Below, piece after piece: positions 9,680-18,928 of a DNA stretch of 64,000 nucleotides. The notes beneath the pieces were generated by a model. That model saw only the letters and a list, made by a program, of their open reading frames with translations. It ran no database searches and was not told the DNA's origin. How positions within the stretch are numbered: the first letter of the stretch is position 1; every line of letters starts with the position of its first letter. Source of the DNA: Synechococcus sp. PCC 6312 (GTDB lineage Bacteria; Cyanobacteriota; Cyanobacteriia; Thermosynechococcales; Thermosynechococcaceae). A program made the translations under genes and the position numbers. The stretch lies in NCBI RefSeq assembly GCF_000316685.1, contig NC_019680.1:249501-313500 (forward strand), given 5' to 3'.

Positions 9680-10369
9680 ATGCATCAAACCTTTGACGCG
9701 GCTTTAGGCGTGAATCTTCTCCATGCCAACCAGGCCGGGGCAGATCATAATCGTGAGCATTTCGACCAGTGGGGCATCATCTGCTGCAACATCATGAGTA
9801 GTCCAGGGGCCGGGAAAACCAGTTTATTAGAAGCCACGCTGCAACAGCTAAGTCCCAAACTTAAGATTGCCGTGATTGAAGGGGATATGACCACAGAGTT
9901 AGATGCCAACCGCTTGCGACACTATGGTGTCCCGGTGATTGCGATTAATACGGGCCGTGCTTGTCACTTAGATGCCCAAATGGTGGCCGGTGGCTTACAT
10001 CAGTTTTCTGAAAATTATTATCCCCCAGACTTTGACTTGGTCTTAGTCGAAAATGTTGGCAATTTGGTTTGTCCGGCGGAGTTTGAAGTCGGTGAGCATT
10101 ATAAAGTGGCTTTACTGAGCGTCACAGAAGGGGAAGATAAACCGCTCAAATACCCGATCATGTTTCGAGAGGCGGATTGTTTGCTGATTACTAAAACGGA
10201 TTTGGCTCCCTATGTGGATGCGGACTTTGAAAAAATCATCTCGAATGTTCGCGAAATTAACCCTGATGTGGCGATTTTCACAGTATCTGCCAAGACTGGG
10301 GCTGGCCTGGGAGATTGGTTGGCCTGGTTAGAACAAGTTGCCTCTCAACCAGTTTTATCTAAGTCATAA
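9680..10369 (+). CDS. hypB: Hydrogenase nickel incorporation GTPase HypB
   Basis: HypB is the GTPase that, with HypA, delivers nickel to [NiFe]-hydrogenase. The 229-residue protein has the SIMIBI-class P-loop [15 protein letters not shown] (residues about 38-52), then [20 protein letters not shown], the metal-site region [12 protein letters not shown] with the conserved Cys-His pair, [18 protein letters not shown] with a further Cys, and the base-recognition TKTD. It lacks the N-terminal His-rich stretch found in some HypB proteins, so it may not store nickel. No hydrogenase structural gene or other hyp gene is in the window, but a nickel chaperone for urease, ureE, lies 17 kb away. ATG start. 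Confidence 0.95.
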   Translation: MHQTFDAALGVNLLHANQAGADHNREHFDQWGIICCNIMSSPGAGKTSLLEATLQQLSPKLKIAVIEGDMTTELDANRLRHYGVPVIAINTGRACHLDAQMVAGGLHQFSENYYPPDFDLVLVENVGNLVCPAEFEVGEHYKVALLSVTEGEDKPLKYPIMFREADCLLITKTDLAPYVDADFEKIISNVREINPDVAIFTVSAKTGAGLGDWLAWLEQVASQPVLSKS

Positions 10370-10469
10370 ACGGCTTTGGCACTGCTTGATTTACGCCAAT
10401 AATGATTGATTGAAACGAAGCCGTTGTCATTACCGAGGTGCGTTGGTTCTGATTGGGAATTTTTCTCGC

Positions 10470-11213
10470 CTAGCGAACATCCTCATAAAACTTTTTCAAA
10501 TTATCGCCGGAAACCCCCAGGCCCCAGAGAAACCCAATGGCTAGATAAATTCCCGTAGCTTTCCAGGCCCCCCAAGCGGCGACACGGCGATCTGATGACA
10601 TGACGACTCGATTGACCTGTTTAATCGCGCCAAATTGGGTGAGTTTCAAACATAAATCTGCTTCTTCCATAATCGGTAAGGTTGGGTCATAGCCCCCACA
10701 GGCCTGGAATTGAGACCGCCGACAACAAATGACTTGATCCCCAAACAATAAACGTAATCCCCGCCACCAAAATAGGTAAGGACGAAATAATAACGGGGCA
10801 TAGTAGGTTTTTAGGTAATTATGCAGAGAAACTCCCCAGCGCGTGCTCTGGTGACCAGTCATGAGGGAAATAAAGCCGATTCCAGCAATCTTGGGCTGAG
10901 ATAAAACTGCTGTAATTACGGCCATGATGTCATCAGGAACAAGGGTATCGGCATGAAGGAAACATAAAAACTCTCCCTCGGCCTGGGCTGCCCCTAAGTT
11001 CATTTGAATGGATCGTCCAGATTCAGGTGAAGAGAGGAGTTTGAGATTTTTGAGATCGCTGGCCTGGGCAATATTGAGGGTTTCATCTTGACTTCCCCCA
11101 TCCACGATAATAATGTCCTGGGGGGTGGGATCAAGAATAGCAAGATGCCGGAGAGTTCGCTCAAGGGTTTTGGCCTCGTTTAAGGTGGGGATAACAATAG
11201 AAACCCTAGTCAT
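10470..11213 (-). CDS. TIGR04283-type glycosyltransferase, arsenosugar pathway
   Basis: A 247-residue family 2 glycosyltransferase of the type that accompanies arsS. It opens with VSIVIPTLNEAKTLERTL, then the nucleotide-binding IIVDGGSQDETL, the metal-binding FLCFLHADTLVPDD (a DxD-like element) and LPIMEEADLCLKL. The C-terminus is hydrophobic (GIYLAIGFLWGLGVSG). It starts 3 bp after the stop codon of arsS on the same strand, so the two form an operon; this placement is the main reason for the pathway assignment. The probable role is attachment of a sugar-related group to the arsenic-containing nucleoside made by ArsS. The exact acceptor is not shown by the sequence. Confidence 0.82.
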   Translation of the reverse strand: MTRVSIVIPTLNEAKTLERTLRHLAILDPTPQDIIIVDGGSQDETLNIAQASDLKNLKLLSSPESGRSIQMNLGAAQAEGEFLCFLHADTLVPDDIMAVITAVLSQPKIAGIGFISLMTGHQSTRWGVSLHNYLKTYYAPLLFRPYLFWWRGLRLLFGDQVICCRRSQFQACGGYDPTLPIMEEADLCLKLTQFGAIKQVNRVVMSSDRRVAAWGAWKATGIYLAIGFLWGLGVSGDNLKKFYEDVR

Positions 11214-11216
11214 GTT

Positions 11217-12269
11217 CTAAGCGGCAATTGCTCCACCACAGGAACTACCCGCCCCAGCCGTACAACCAAAACAATGCCGATTAGTGATAATGGGTTGGGT
11301 TTGTAATTGAGTGAGGTCAAAATCCTGAATCAGGAGTGGCTCTCCATTGGGTTTGGTAATCGGTAAGTCGAGCATTTGGTTAAAGTCACAGTCGTACAAC
11401 TTGCCATCCCAGGCCACGGAAAGGGTATTCCGACACATCAAGCCCGAAACTGTTTGGGGATTGAAGGATTTGACGAGGAGTTCAATATAGCTTGTTAATT
11501 CTCCTTGACTTTGTAACTGCTGCAAATAGCGGGCAATGGGCATATTGTTGAGGGTAATGAGGCGGTCAAAGGTGACTCCATAATGACTTTCCAATGCGTC
11601 GCGCCAAGACTTTTCAATACAGGGATTGAATTTAGCCAGTTGGGGCGTGACTGGGTTAGAGACTAAGATGAGTTGTCGCTGGGGATCTCCTTGGCCATAA
11701 CCTGCTGCATTCAAAGCCTGTAAGGCCGTGATGGATTTTTTAAACGTGCCATTCCCCCGCTGTTCATCAGTCCCTATTTCGGCAAAATCTGGCAAGGAGC
11801 AAACAATTTCTACCCCGCGTACCCCCAACCAGGCCGGTAAATCCATCATCCCCGGCAACAATAACACCGTTAAATTACAGCGATCAATGACTTTTTTACC
11901 CCGCCCCACAGCTTCATCCACTAAATAGCGAAAATGGGGATTCATTTCCGGCGCGCCTCCCGTAATATCCACCGTTGTTGCGTGCGTCAAATCTAAAGCC
12001 CGTAAACAGGCATCTATCATGGCCCGATCCATATTTTCTTGCGTGCGGGTTGGGCCAGCATCCACATGGCAGTGTTCGCAGGTTAGGTTACAGAGTTTGC
12101 CCAAATTTACTTGGAAAATCTCTAAGTCTCCCCGCAATAGTGGATGCCAATCCTGGGCTGCTAAGGTGGCCTGGAAATTCCCCTGATGACAAACGCCGCT
12201 TAACTCCAAACGGTTTAGCAGATCAAGCTGGGCATGGGGGGTGGGAATGGTGCTGCGGCTGGACGACAT
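11217..12269 (-). CDS. arsS: Arsenosugar biosynthesis radical SAM protein ArsS
   Basis: ArsS is the radical SAM enzyme that joins dimethylated arsenic to the 5'-deoxyadenosyl group of SAM, the first step toward arsenosugars. The cluster motif is CNLTCEHCHVDAGP, with C60, C64 and C67. Other family marks are DITGGAPEMNPHFRYLVDEA, RCNLTVLL, LNNMPIARYL, CRNTLSVAWDGKLYDCDFNQ and the C-terminal Cys-rich tail HCFGCTAGAGSSCGG (DUF3641 region). Some homologues are selenoproteins; here the tail positions are ordinary Cys codons. 350 residues is full length. The arsenite methyltransferase ArsM is not in the window. Confidence 0.93.
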   Translation of the reverse strand: MSSSRSTIPTPHAQLDLLNRLELSGVCHQGNFQATLAAQDWHPLLRGDLEIFQVNLGKLCNLTCEHCHVDAGPTRTQENMDRAMIDACLRALDLTHATTVDITGGAPEMNPHFRYLVDEAVGRGKKVIDRCNLTVLLLPGMMDLPAWLGVRGVEIVCSLPDFAEIGTDEQRGNGTFKKSITALQALNAAGYGQGDPQRQLILVSNPVTPQLAKFNPCIEKSWRDALESHYGVTFDRLITLNNMPIARYLQQLQSQGELTSYIELLVKSFNPQTVSGLMCRNTLSVAWDGKLYDCDFNQMLDLPITKPNGEPLLIQDFDLTQLQTQPIITNRHCFGCTAGAGSSCGGAIAA

Positions 12270-12320
12270 AAGGTTCTAGGGCAAAAATTCTATCTCTAGG
12301 GTGACACAGACTAACGGGCA

Positions 12321-13646
12321 TTAGGATTGCAACACCGCCTCTAGGCTTTCCGTGAAGTTGGGATAGGAGACTGTGGCCGCTGCCCCGCGTTGAATGGTAG
12401 TTATCCCCTGAGCTTGTAATCCGGCAATTGCCAAACTCATGGCCATCCGATGATCACCCCAACTATCCACCTCTACCCCTTGAAGGGACGACCCACCCGT
12501 AATTTCCAGTCCATCGGCTAATTCTGTCACCTTCACCCCCATCCGACCTAACTGGGTGGCAATGGCCTGGAGTCGATCACTTTCCTTCACCCGCAATTCC
12601 GCCGCATCCCGAATCACTGTTGTTCCTTGGGCAAAGGCCGCCGCCACCGCCAAAATCGGGACTTCATCAATCAAGCGGGGGAGAATGTTGCCCTCAATCA
12701 CCGTGGCCTGGAGAGAACTGCTGCACACCCGTAAATCCGCCACAGGTTCCCCGGTCACAATGCGGAAATTCTCAATCGCAATTTTGGCCCCCATCGCCTC
12801 TAGTACCTCTAAAACTCCCGTGCGGGTGGGATTCACACCAACATTGGGCAAAAATAGCTCCGAACCTGGGGTAATGGCCGCCGCCACCAACCAAAAAGCT
12901 GCTGAACTAATATCCCCTGGGACTGTTACCTGTTGGCCCCGTAATTGGCCAGGCCCCGTAATTTTCACCTGACATAGCTCTGTATCCACCACCAAGTTAG
13001 CCCCAAAGGCCTGGAGCATTCGTTCACTGTGATCCCGTGAGAGGGTGGGTTCTGTAATCGTGGTTGTCCCTGGGGTATGGAGACCCGCAAGCAGAATACA
13101 GGATTTTACTTGGGCTGAGGCAATGGGGGATTGATAGTGGATTGGTTTGAGCGTTTGTCCCTGGATCGCCAGCGGGGCTAATTTTCCCTGTGACCGGCCC
13201 CAAATTGTTGCGCCCATGGCCTGGAGCGGTTGGACTACCCGTTTCATCGGCCGGCCCCGCAAAGAACTATCCCCCGTGACGGCATAAAATTTTCCTGGTT
13301 GACTGGCCAATATGCCTAGCATCAAACGTAGGGTTGTCCCTGAATTACCCGCGTCCAAAATATCCGTTGCTTCCTGAAGCGTTCCTGCCCCCTGAACCAT
13401 CACAACATCGCTACTTAATTCAGAAATGTTAGCCCCCAAGGCCTGGAAACAAGCGGCCGTACTCCGGGGATCATCCCCCAACAGTAACCCCCGAATTTCT
13501 GTTTCCCCCTCAGCTAAGGCTCCCAACATCAAGGCCCGATGGGAAATTGACTTATCGCCGGGAATCATGACCGTTCCCCGTAAGGTATAGTCTCCAGGCC
13601 GGATCTGCCAGGTGTCCGGTGGGTGGAGGGTGAGGGCCATCGTCAT
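12321..13646 (-). CDS. aroA: 3-phosphoshikimate 1-carboxyvinyltransferase (EPSP synthase)
   Basis: EPSP synthase joins shikimate-3-phosphate and phosphoenolpyruvate in the shikimate pathway. The 441-residue protein has the full set of active-site motifs: [19 protein letters not shown] (Lys and Ser for substrate binding), [71 protein letters not shown] with the catalytic Asp, [10 protein letters not shown] and [14 protein letters not shown]. It starts at the ATG at 13646 ([11 protein letters not shown]); a second ATG two codons later is also possible. The gene is 52 bp upstream of arsS on the same strand and may share its transcript, although the functions are unrelated. Confidence 0.97.
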   Translation of the reverse strand: MTMALTLHPPDTWQIRPGDYTLRGTVMIPGDKSISHRALMLGALAEGETEIRGLLLGDDPRSTAACFQALGANISELSSDVVMVQGAGTLQEATDILDAGNSGTTLRLMLGILASQPGKFYAVTGDSSLRGRPMKRVVQPLQAMGATIWGRSQGKLAPLAIQGQTLKPIHYQSPIASAQVKSCILLAGLHTPGTTTITEPTLSRDHSERMLQAFGANLVVDTELCQVKITGPGQLRGQQVTVPGDISSAAFWLVAAAITPGSELFLPNVGVNPTRTGVLEVLEAMGAKIAIENFRIVTGEPVADLRVCSSSLQATVIEGNILPRLIDEVPILAVAAAFAQGTTVIRDAAELRVKESDRLQAIATQLGRMGVKVTELADGLEITGGSSLQGVEVDSWGDHRMAMSLAIAGLQAQGITTIQRGAAATVSYPNFTESLEAVLQS

Positions 13647-13937
13647 ATCGGGTTACTCATAGCGGGAATGGGGCAAGTCAAGAATGTATTGTGGGGTTGG
13701 CTAGGAATAGAGAATATAGTTCTACTTCTCTGAGATTGGAGTACGGGGTGAGGTTAAAAACCGTAACAGAAAAATTTTATCCTGAGATGGTGATGCTTTT
13801 GGGTGCAGGATTTGGGAAACTTGGCCCCAATAGGCGACCCAGGAGGGGGGAGAGGGTTTGGTAAGATTGGGCTGTTCTCTTGGAAATGGGGTGAATGGAC
13901 AGCAAATGGGGCGTGATTTCTTAACCCAGGCCAGGTA

Positions 13938-15380
13938 ATGTCACACAGCCAAAAACAACCCTTGGCTTGGCCAACGTTGCGGCGGGGCTATGCGTGGATG
14001 ATGTCCCTCGTTTTCTTGGGCGGGGATGTGTTGAGCCTTGGGCTAGCCGTCACCTTCAGTGTTTGGGGACGCTGGATTTTTGATGGGCAGTATCACCCCT
14101 CCCTGTACCTCTCTTGGTTGCCCCTCCTAGTTTTTTTCCCGCTTTCCTATGCCATTGTTGGCCTGTATCCAGGGGTCGGGATGAGTCCGGTGGATGAGTT
14201 ACGCTGGCTCAGTTTAATGACCACGCTGGTTTATACCGTTCTGGGATCCGTAATCTTTCTAGTTCGAGAGGGCGAAACCTATTCCCGCTTGGTTTTTCTG
14301 ATTGCCTGGGTCTTGTCGTTGTTAATGATGCCGATGGGGCGGGGGATGCTGCGGCATTTTTTCAGTGGCCAGGCCTGGTGGGGGCAACCCGTTATTATTT
14401 TAGGCGCAGGTAAAACTGGGGAATTAGTCCTGAGAACGTTGCTCCATAACCCCGGCCTGGGTCTGAAACCCGTTATCCTCCTTGATGATGATCCGGCTAA
14501 ACAGGGGGAGGTGATTGATGGGGTTTCCGTTTTGGGAGGTGTCGCCCTGGCCCCAGAGTTAGCTCGTTACTGTAGGATTTCCTATGCCATTGTGGCCATG
14601 CCGGGGGTCGATCCGCGGCGATTAGTCAAAATCCTCGAAAACTATGGCCATTGTTTTGAGCATTTGTTAGTAATTCCGGATCTCTTTGGCCTGGCCAGTT
14701 TATGGGTGGAATCTAAGGATTTAGCTGGGCTTTTGTCCTTAGAAGTGAGGCAACAGCTTTTACTGCCCGTGCCTCGTTTTACCAAAGCCTGCATTGATTT
14801 TTGCCTATCTGTGGTCATTGGCCTGGCCTGCTTACCCTTGTTGATTATCATCGGCTGCCTGATTTACCTGGACTGCCCCGGCCCCATTTTCTATACCCAG
14901 GCCCGTTTGGGACGGAATGGCAAAACCTTTTACGCGGTCAAATTTCGCTCTATGCTCCCCAACGCCGATCAAATTTTGACAAACTATCTGGCACGGTTCC
15001 CAGAATATCGCCAAGAGTGGGAGGAAGATCACAAGCTCAAACAAGATCCCCGCTTAACGAGAGTCGGTTGGTGGTTACGGCGGACAAGCCTAGATGAGCT
15101 ACCCCAACTCTGGAATGTTTTGCGGGGGGAAATGAGTTTGGTTGGCCCGCGGCCGATTGTCACGGATGAAGTTCCCAAATATGAGGAAAAATATGCCCTC
15201 TATACCCGCGTTAAACCAGGGATTACAGGCCTGTGGCAAGTGTCTGGACGCAATAATATCTCCTATGAAGAGCGAGTCAACTTAGATGCCTACTATGTCC
15301 GTAACTGGTCGGTATGGCTAGATTTTTATATTCTTCTGCGGACAGTTTGGGTTGTTTTGATGGCTGACGGGGCCTACTAA
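13938..15380 (+). CDS. WbaP-like polyprenyl glycosylphosphotransferase
   Basis: A 480-residue membrane enzyme that starts exopolysaccharide or O-antigen synthesis by moving a sugar-1-phosphate from a UDP-sugar to undecaprenyl phosphate. The N-terminus has about four membrane helices (residues about 15-135). A nucleotide-binding-like domain opens with PVIILGAGKTGELVLRTLL. A further membrane helix is ACIDFCLSVVIGLACLPLLI, followed by the sugar-transferase domain with YTQARLGRNGKTFYAVKFRS, TSLDELPQLWNVLRGEMSLV, GPRPIV and KPGITGLWQVSGRN. This three-part layout matches WbaP/HepE-type enzymes. ATG start. The sugar (galactose or glucose) cannot be told from the sequence, and no other polysaccharide genes are adjacent. 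Confidence 0.92.
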   Translation: MSHSQKQPLAWPTLRRGYAWMMSLVFLGGDVLSLGLAVTFSVWGRWIFDGQYHPSLYLSWLPLLVFFPLSYAIVGLYPGVGMSPVDELRWLSLMTTLVYTVLGSVIFLVREGETYSRLVFLIAWVLSLLMMPMGRGMLRHFFSGQAWWGQPVIILGAGKTGELVLRTLLHNPGLGLKPVILLDDDPAKQGEVIDGVSVLGGVALAPELARYCRISYAIVAMPGVDPRRLVKILENYGHCFEHLLVIPDLFGLASLWVESKDLAGLLSLEVRQQLLLPVPRFTKACIDFCLSVVIGLACLPLLIIIGCLIYLDCPGPIFYTQARLGRNGKTFYAVKFRSMLPNADQILTNYLARFPEYRQEWEEDHKLKQDPRLTRVGWWLRRTSLDELPQLWNVLRGEMSLVGPRPIVTDEVPKYEEKYALYTRVKPGITGLWQVSGRNNISYEERVNLDAYYVRNWSVWLDFYILLRTVWVVLMADGAY

Positions 15381-15534
15381 CCCCATTTCCCCAGGATGCG
15401 ATTTTTTCGGAAGAGTGCTTACATAGTGACTAGAGTGGAGAGTAAACCAAGACTGCCCTGGCACTGGTGTGGCCCATTTTGGGTTAAATGTCAGCAAGTT
15501 AGGCCATAATTAACCCCTCTCTCTTGACGTTCAT

Positions 15535-16704
15535 TTGCCATGTACCAGCCTGTATAACGCCAGAGTGGAACCTTTGTCTGCCAATATCACCCTCCACGAA
15601 TTCTACATGGCCCGATGTTTAGCACTGGCAGCCCAGGCCAAGGGTCGGACATCGCCTAATCCGCTGGTCGGTTGTGTCATTGTCCAGGCCGGTGAAATTG
15701 TGGGCGAAGGGTTTCATCCCCAAGCCGGCCAACCCCATGCAGAAGTTTTTGCGCTACGGGCTGCTGGAGAACTGGCTCAAGGGGCAACACTCTATGTCAA
15801 CCTAGAACCTTGCAATCACTATGGCCGGACTCCCCCCTGCACGGAAGCAGTCATTCAGGCCGGGATTAAAACCGTTGTCGTGGGCCTGATCGATCCGGAT
15901 CCACGAGTATCAGGTCGGGGGGTTGAGCGTTTACGTCAGGCGGGCCTGGAGGTCATTACGGGGGTTTTAGAGTCGGCCTGTCGAGACTTAAATGAGGCCT
16001 TTATCCATCGGGTTTTACACCATCGTCCCTTTGGAATTCTCAAATATGCCATGACCTTAGACGGTAAGATGGCCAGTCGCAGCGGCCACAGTCAATGGAT
16101 TACCTCGGCAGCGGCCCGCATCTTTGTCCATCAGCTCCGAGCCGAGTCTGATGCCGTGATTGTTGGCGGTAACACAGTCAGACAAGATAACCCCTCCCTG
16201 ACTAGCCACCAAGTCAGTGACCACAATCCCCTCCGAGTGGTCATGAGCCGCCAGTTAAACCTGCCCCATCCAGCCCACCTCTGGCAGACGGAAATGGCTC
16301 CGACCCTCGTTTTAACTGAAGCCGCCCTTGATCACCCCCTGGCCCAAATTCTCCAGGCCCAAGGGGTCGAACTGCAAACTCTGCCCAGCTTAACGCCAAC
16401 ATCTGCCTTAACTGCATTGGGGGAGCGCGGAATCAATACCGTTCTCTGGGAATCTGGTGGCATCCTCAGCACCCAGGCCCTACGGGAAGGGATGATTCAA
16501 AAAATCTGGGCATTTATTGCGCCAAAAATTATTGGTGGGGAGGGGAATATGACTCCCTTTGGGGATCTGGGCCTGGAAACAATGGCAGAGGCGATTGCCC
16601 TAGAGAGAGTCCAGTGGCAGCCGATTGATACCGAAATGTTACTCCAAGCCTATGTCCCCCCTCGCCAATATGTCCAAGGGCCAATTCCTGCCCCTAACTT
16701 GTAA
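15535..16704 (+). CDS. ribD: Bifunctional riboflavin biosynthesis protein RibD
   Basis: RibD deaminates and then reduces the pyrimidine intermediate of riboflavin synthesis. The N-terminal deaminase domain shows YMARCLALAAQAKGRTSPNP, then PHAEVFAL (zinc ligand and catalytic Glu) and EPCNHYGRTPPC with the other zinc Cys residues. The C-terminal reductase domain begins with GILKYAMTLDGKMASRSGHS and contains DAVIVGGNTVRQDNPSLT and the late motif IIGGEGNMTPFGDLG. The start is uncertain: no in-frame ATG lies before the core, so TTG 15535 or GTG 15565 is used; GTG 15565 (residues VEPLSANITLHEFYM) fits family length better. No clear ribosome binding site is seen for either. Confidence 0.94.
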   Translation: MPCTSLYNARVEPLSANITLHEFYMARCLALAAQAKGRTSPNPLVGCVIVQAGEIVGEGFHPQAGQPHAEVFALRAAGELAQGATLYVNLEPCNHYGRTPPCTEAVIQAGIKTVVVGLIDPDPRVSGRGVERLRQAGLEVITGVLESACRDLNEAFIHRVLHHRPFGILKYAMTLDGKMASRSGHSQWITSAAARIFVHQLRAESDAVIVGGNTVRQDNPSLTSHQVSDHNPLRVVMSRQLNLPHPAHLWQTEMAPTLVLTEAALDHPLAQILQAQGVELQTLPSLTPTSALTALGERGINTVLWESGGILSTQALREGMIQKIWAFIAPKIIGGEGNMTPFGDLGLETMAEAIALERVQWQPIDTEMLLQAYVPPRQYVQGPIPAPNL

Positions 16705-16756
16705 GATGTAAAGAACTTTGCCCAGCTAGACCCTTGCCCTGTCCCGGAGTCCTGTC

Positions 16757-17359
16757 TTGATCACCCTCCTGAGTCTCTTCAGTGGTAGCTTAGGATTATC
16801 TTTGATCGTCACGAGTCAATGGTGGTTTTGGCTCGGCGACCAGGCCCTGGTTCAGCAAGAAGAAGAGGAAGACTTGACCCAGTATCAAACCCAACCCAAT
16901 CCTCAGGCCACCGCCCCCAAAGGCAGTTCTGTTGGGTGGGAGTTTAAGATTGTCCGGGCCCAGCGGAGTCTCTTTCACCAGCCGGAAACCTTAAAAAAAG
17001 TATGTCAAGAGGAGGCCCAAGGGGGATGGACATTACTGGAAAAATTGGACGACCGGCGATTACGCTTCAAACGCCCCACCACCTATCGCAACAAACCGAA
17101 CCCTAGCTCCAACTATGATCCCTATCGGAGTTTCTATGGCAGTCGCTGGAGTCTTACCCCCATCCTCTCCGGGATCATTGCTGTGACGATGACCGCCTTA
17201 CCCGCCTACCTGGCCTATCGTCTCGTGAGTCTGCAACTTAGCCACTCCCCCTCTCTTACCCCGGAGCCAGCTTCCCAATTTCCCCGTCCATCTATTCCTC
17301 CCAATTCTTCCCCCTTAACTCCTCCGCTTCCCCCGCTGCTGCCCAGTCCCAGCCCTTAA
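16757..17359 (+). CDS. Conserved cyanobacterial membrane protein of unknown function
   Basis: A 200-residue protein with two predicted membrane helices (about residues 2-25 and 127-152) flanking a soluble loop. The loop starts with an acidic run (QEEEEDL) and holds the recognisable block WEFKIVRAQRSLFHQPETLK followed by GGWTLLEKLDDRRLRFKRP, which I associate with a cyanobacterial family without a known role. The C-terminus is a Pro/Ser-rich tail. The proposed start is TTG at 16757, directly before a hydrophobic helix; no ATG fits. The stop lies 21 bp before the Ser/Thr kinase gene, whose tail is also Pro-rich, so the two are probably an operon and may work together. Confidence 0.72.
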   Translation: MITLLSLFSGSLGLSLIVTSQWWFWLGDQALVQQEEEEDLTQYQTQPNPQATAPKGSSVGWEFKIVRAQRSLFHQPETLKKVCQEEAQGGWTLLEKLDDRRLRFKRPTTYRNKPNPSSNYDPYRSFYGSRWSLTPILSGIIAVTMTALPAYLAYRLVSLQLSHSPSLTPEPASQFPRPSIPPNSSPLTPPLPPLLPSPSP

Positions 17360-17380
17360 CCTGCAACTTGCCCTCGACCT

Positions 17381-18844
17381 ATGACCGTAACCCCCCTCGC
17401 TCTCGGCAACTCCCTCCAAGGTGGCAAATATCGTCTGGATGCCCTCCTGAGCCAAGGTGGATTTGGGGTCACCTATCGGGCTACCCATACGCTCTTACAC
17501 CAAACGATGGTCTTAAAAACCATTAACCCGGCCCAGCATGATCCCCAACAACTGGCCCAAATAGGGCAGCGATTTATCCACGAAGCTCAACGCCTGGCCA
17601 AATTTCAACATCCCCACATTGTCCGGGTCAGCGATTGCTTCATTGAGGGGGGGCTACCCTTTATTGTCATGGACTATATTCCGGGGCAAACTTTGGCAGC
17701 CTTAGTCCGGAACCGTCCCCTCAGCCCTGACCAGGCCATTCACTACATTAAACAGGTGGGGTCTGCCTTAGCCCTCGTTCATGATCACGGTCTCCTGCAT
17801 CGGGATGTAAAGCCAGACAATATTATGCTCCGCCAGGGCACGGACTCGGTGGTGTTGATAGATTTTGGGATTGCCCGAGAATATACCCCTGGCAAGGTAG
17901 AAACCAATACGGGAATGCTCTCAGCGGGATACGCTCCGGTAGAACAATATTTACCGAAGCATCAATGGAGTCCGGCTACCGATATATATGCTCTGGCGGC
18001 AACCCTCTATGCTTTGTTAGCAGCGAAACCCCCGGTTGCCTCAGTCTTGCGGGATCGAGTCCCTTTGGATAGTTTGCAGAAGTTTCAACGGAATTTGAGT
18101 CCTGGCCTGGAGGCGGCGGTCTTAGCAGGAATGGCCTTGGATGCGCGGGATCGGCCCCAATCGGTGGCAGAGTGGCTAGATCTCCTTGATGAAACCGAGT
18201 CGGGCAACGGTCGCGCTGGGGTATCGGCCATGACCACCAGTACCGTAGCAGTTCTCCCCCAAACCCGCCCGATTATTCCGGCAACTCAACCTGAATTAGC
18301 TTCAGCCCGTAAATTTCGCTCACAGCCGTCCCCCTCTCGGTCAATGTGGCACAGTCCTTGGTTTTGGTTGTTGGGAACCGCAATTGTGGGCAGTGGCCTC
18401 GGGGCTGGCCTGGGGTTATGGCTACGTCAGCAAACCAGTACCCCCGGTGCGCCACCCTTAATTCAGCAGAATGAATCCTTCCCGCCAACTCGTCCCCCAG
18501 TGACACCGCAACCCCTGCCCCTAGAACTGCCGCCAACTGCCGCAGAGTCACCCAATTTACCCTTGCCCAGCCCCGAAACATCTCCCACACCACCAATAGA
18601 CGGCCCACCTGCCGTAGAGACTCCCACACCTACCCCTACTGCCGACCCAAATGGAGCCATTTCTCCTCCTATAGAAAAAACTCCGCCCCCCTCAGGTAAC
18701 GAGACCCCAGCCCCAGAACCGCCTCCGATTGTGCCTCCAGATCCTGTCCCCGTGGAACCGCCAAAACCGCCACCTGGGGCAGAACCTAAACCAGAGGCAA
18801 CTGCTCCCCCAGTCAATGAGCCAAAACCCTCAGGTAATCCATAA
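17381..18844 (+). CDS. Membrane-anchored eukaryotic-type Ser/Thr protein kinase
   Basis: A 487-residue Hanks-type kinase. The kinase domain covers about residues 15-275 with the Gly-rich loop LLSQGGFGVTYRA, the ATP-binding Lys46 in MVLKTI, the catalytic loop HRDVKPDN (Asp142) and the DFG motif (Asp161) in LIDFGIARE, followed by SAGYAPVEQY in the activation segment. All catalytic residues are present, so it should be active. A single membrane helix (about residues 327-348, WFWLLGTAIVGSGLGAGLGL) anchors it, and the remaining 140 residues form a Pro/Glu/Thr-rich tail probably outside the membrane. It follows the Pro-rich membrane protein by 21 bp. The signal and targets are unknown. Confidence 0.93.
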   Translation: MTVTPLALGNSLQGGKYRLDALLSQGGFGVTYRATHTLLHQTMVLKTINPAQHDPQQLAQIGQRFIHEAQRLAKFQHPHIVRVSDCFIEGGLPFIVMDYIPGQTLAALVRNRPLSPDQAIHYIKQVGSALALVHDHGLLHRDVKPDNIMLRQGTDSVVLIDFGIAREYTPGKVETNTGMLSAGYAPVEQYLPKHQWSPATDIYALAATLYALLAAKPPVASVLRDRVPLDSLQKFQRNLSPGLEAAVLAGMALDARDRPQSVAEWLDLLDETESGNGRAGVSAMTTSTVAVLPQTRPIIPATQPELASARKFRSQPSPSRSMWHSPWFWLLGTAIVGSGLGAGLGLWLRQQTSTPGAPPLIQQNESFPPTRPPVTPQPLPLELPPTAAESPNLPLPSPETSPTPPIDGPPAVETPTPTPTADPNGAISPPIEKTPPPSGNETPAPEPPPIVPPDPVPVEPPKPPPGAEPKPEATAPPVNEPKPSGNP

Positions 18845-18928
18845 CCTTCTGGATAATTAGCTCCTAGATTGAAGATGTGTGGATGGTGGATTATTCCGTT
18901 GCACTGTTGCAAATTGTGATTTAGGCTG

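Noticed and set aside
10369..10425. Inverted repeat AACGGCTT/AAGCCGTT after hypB, considered as a terminator
   Set aside because: The arms are perfect over 8 bp but the loop is 41 bases and no T run follows.
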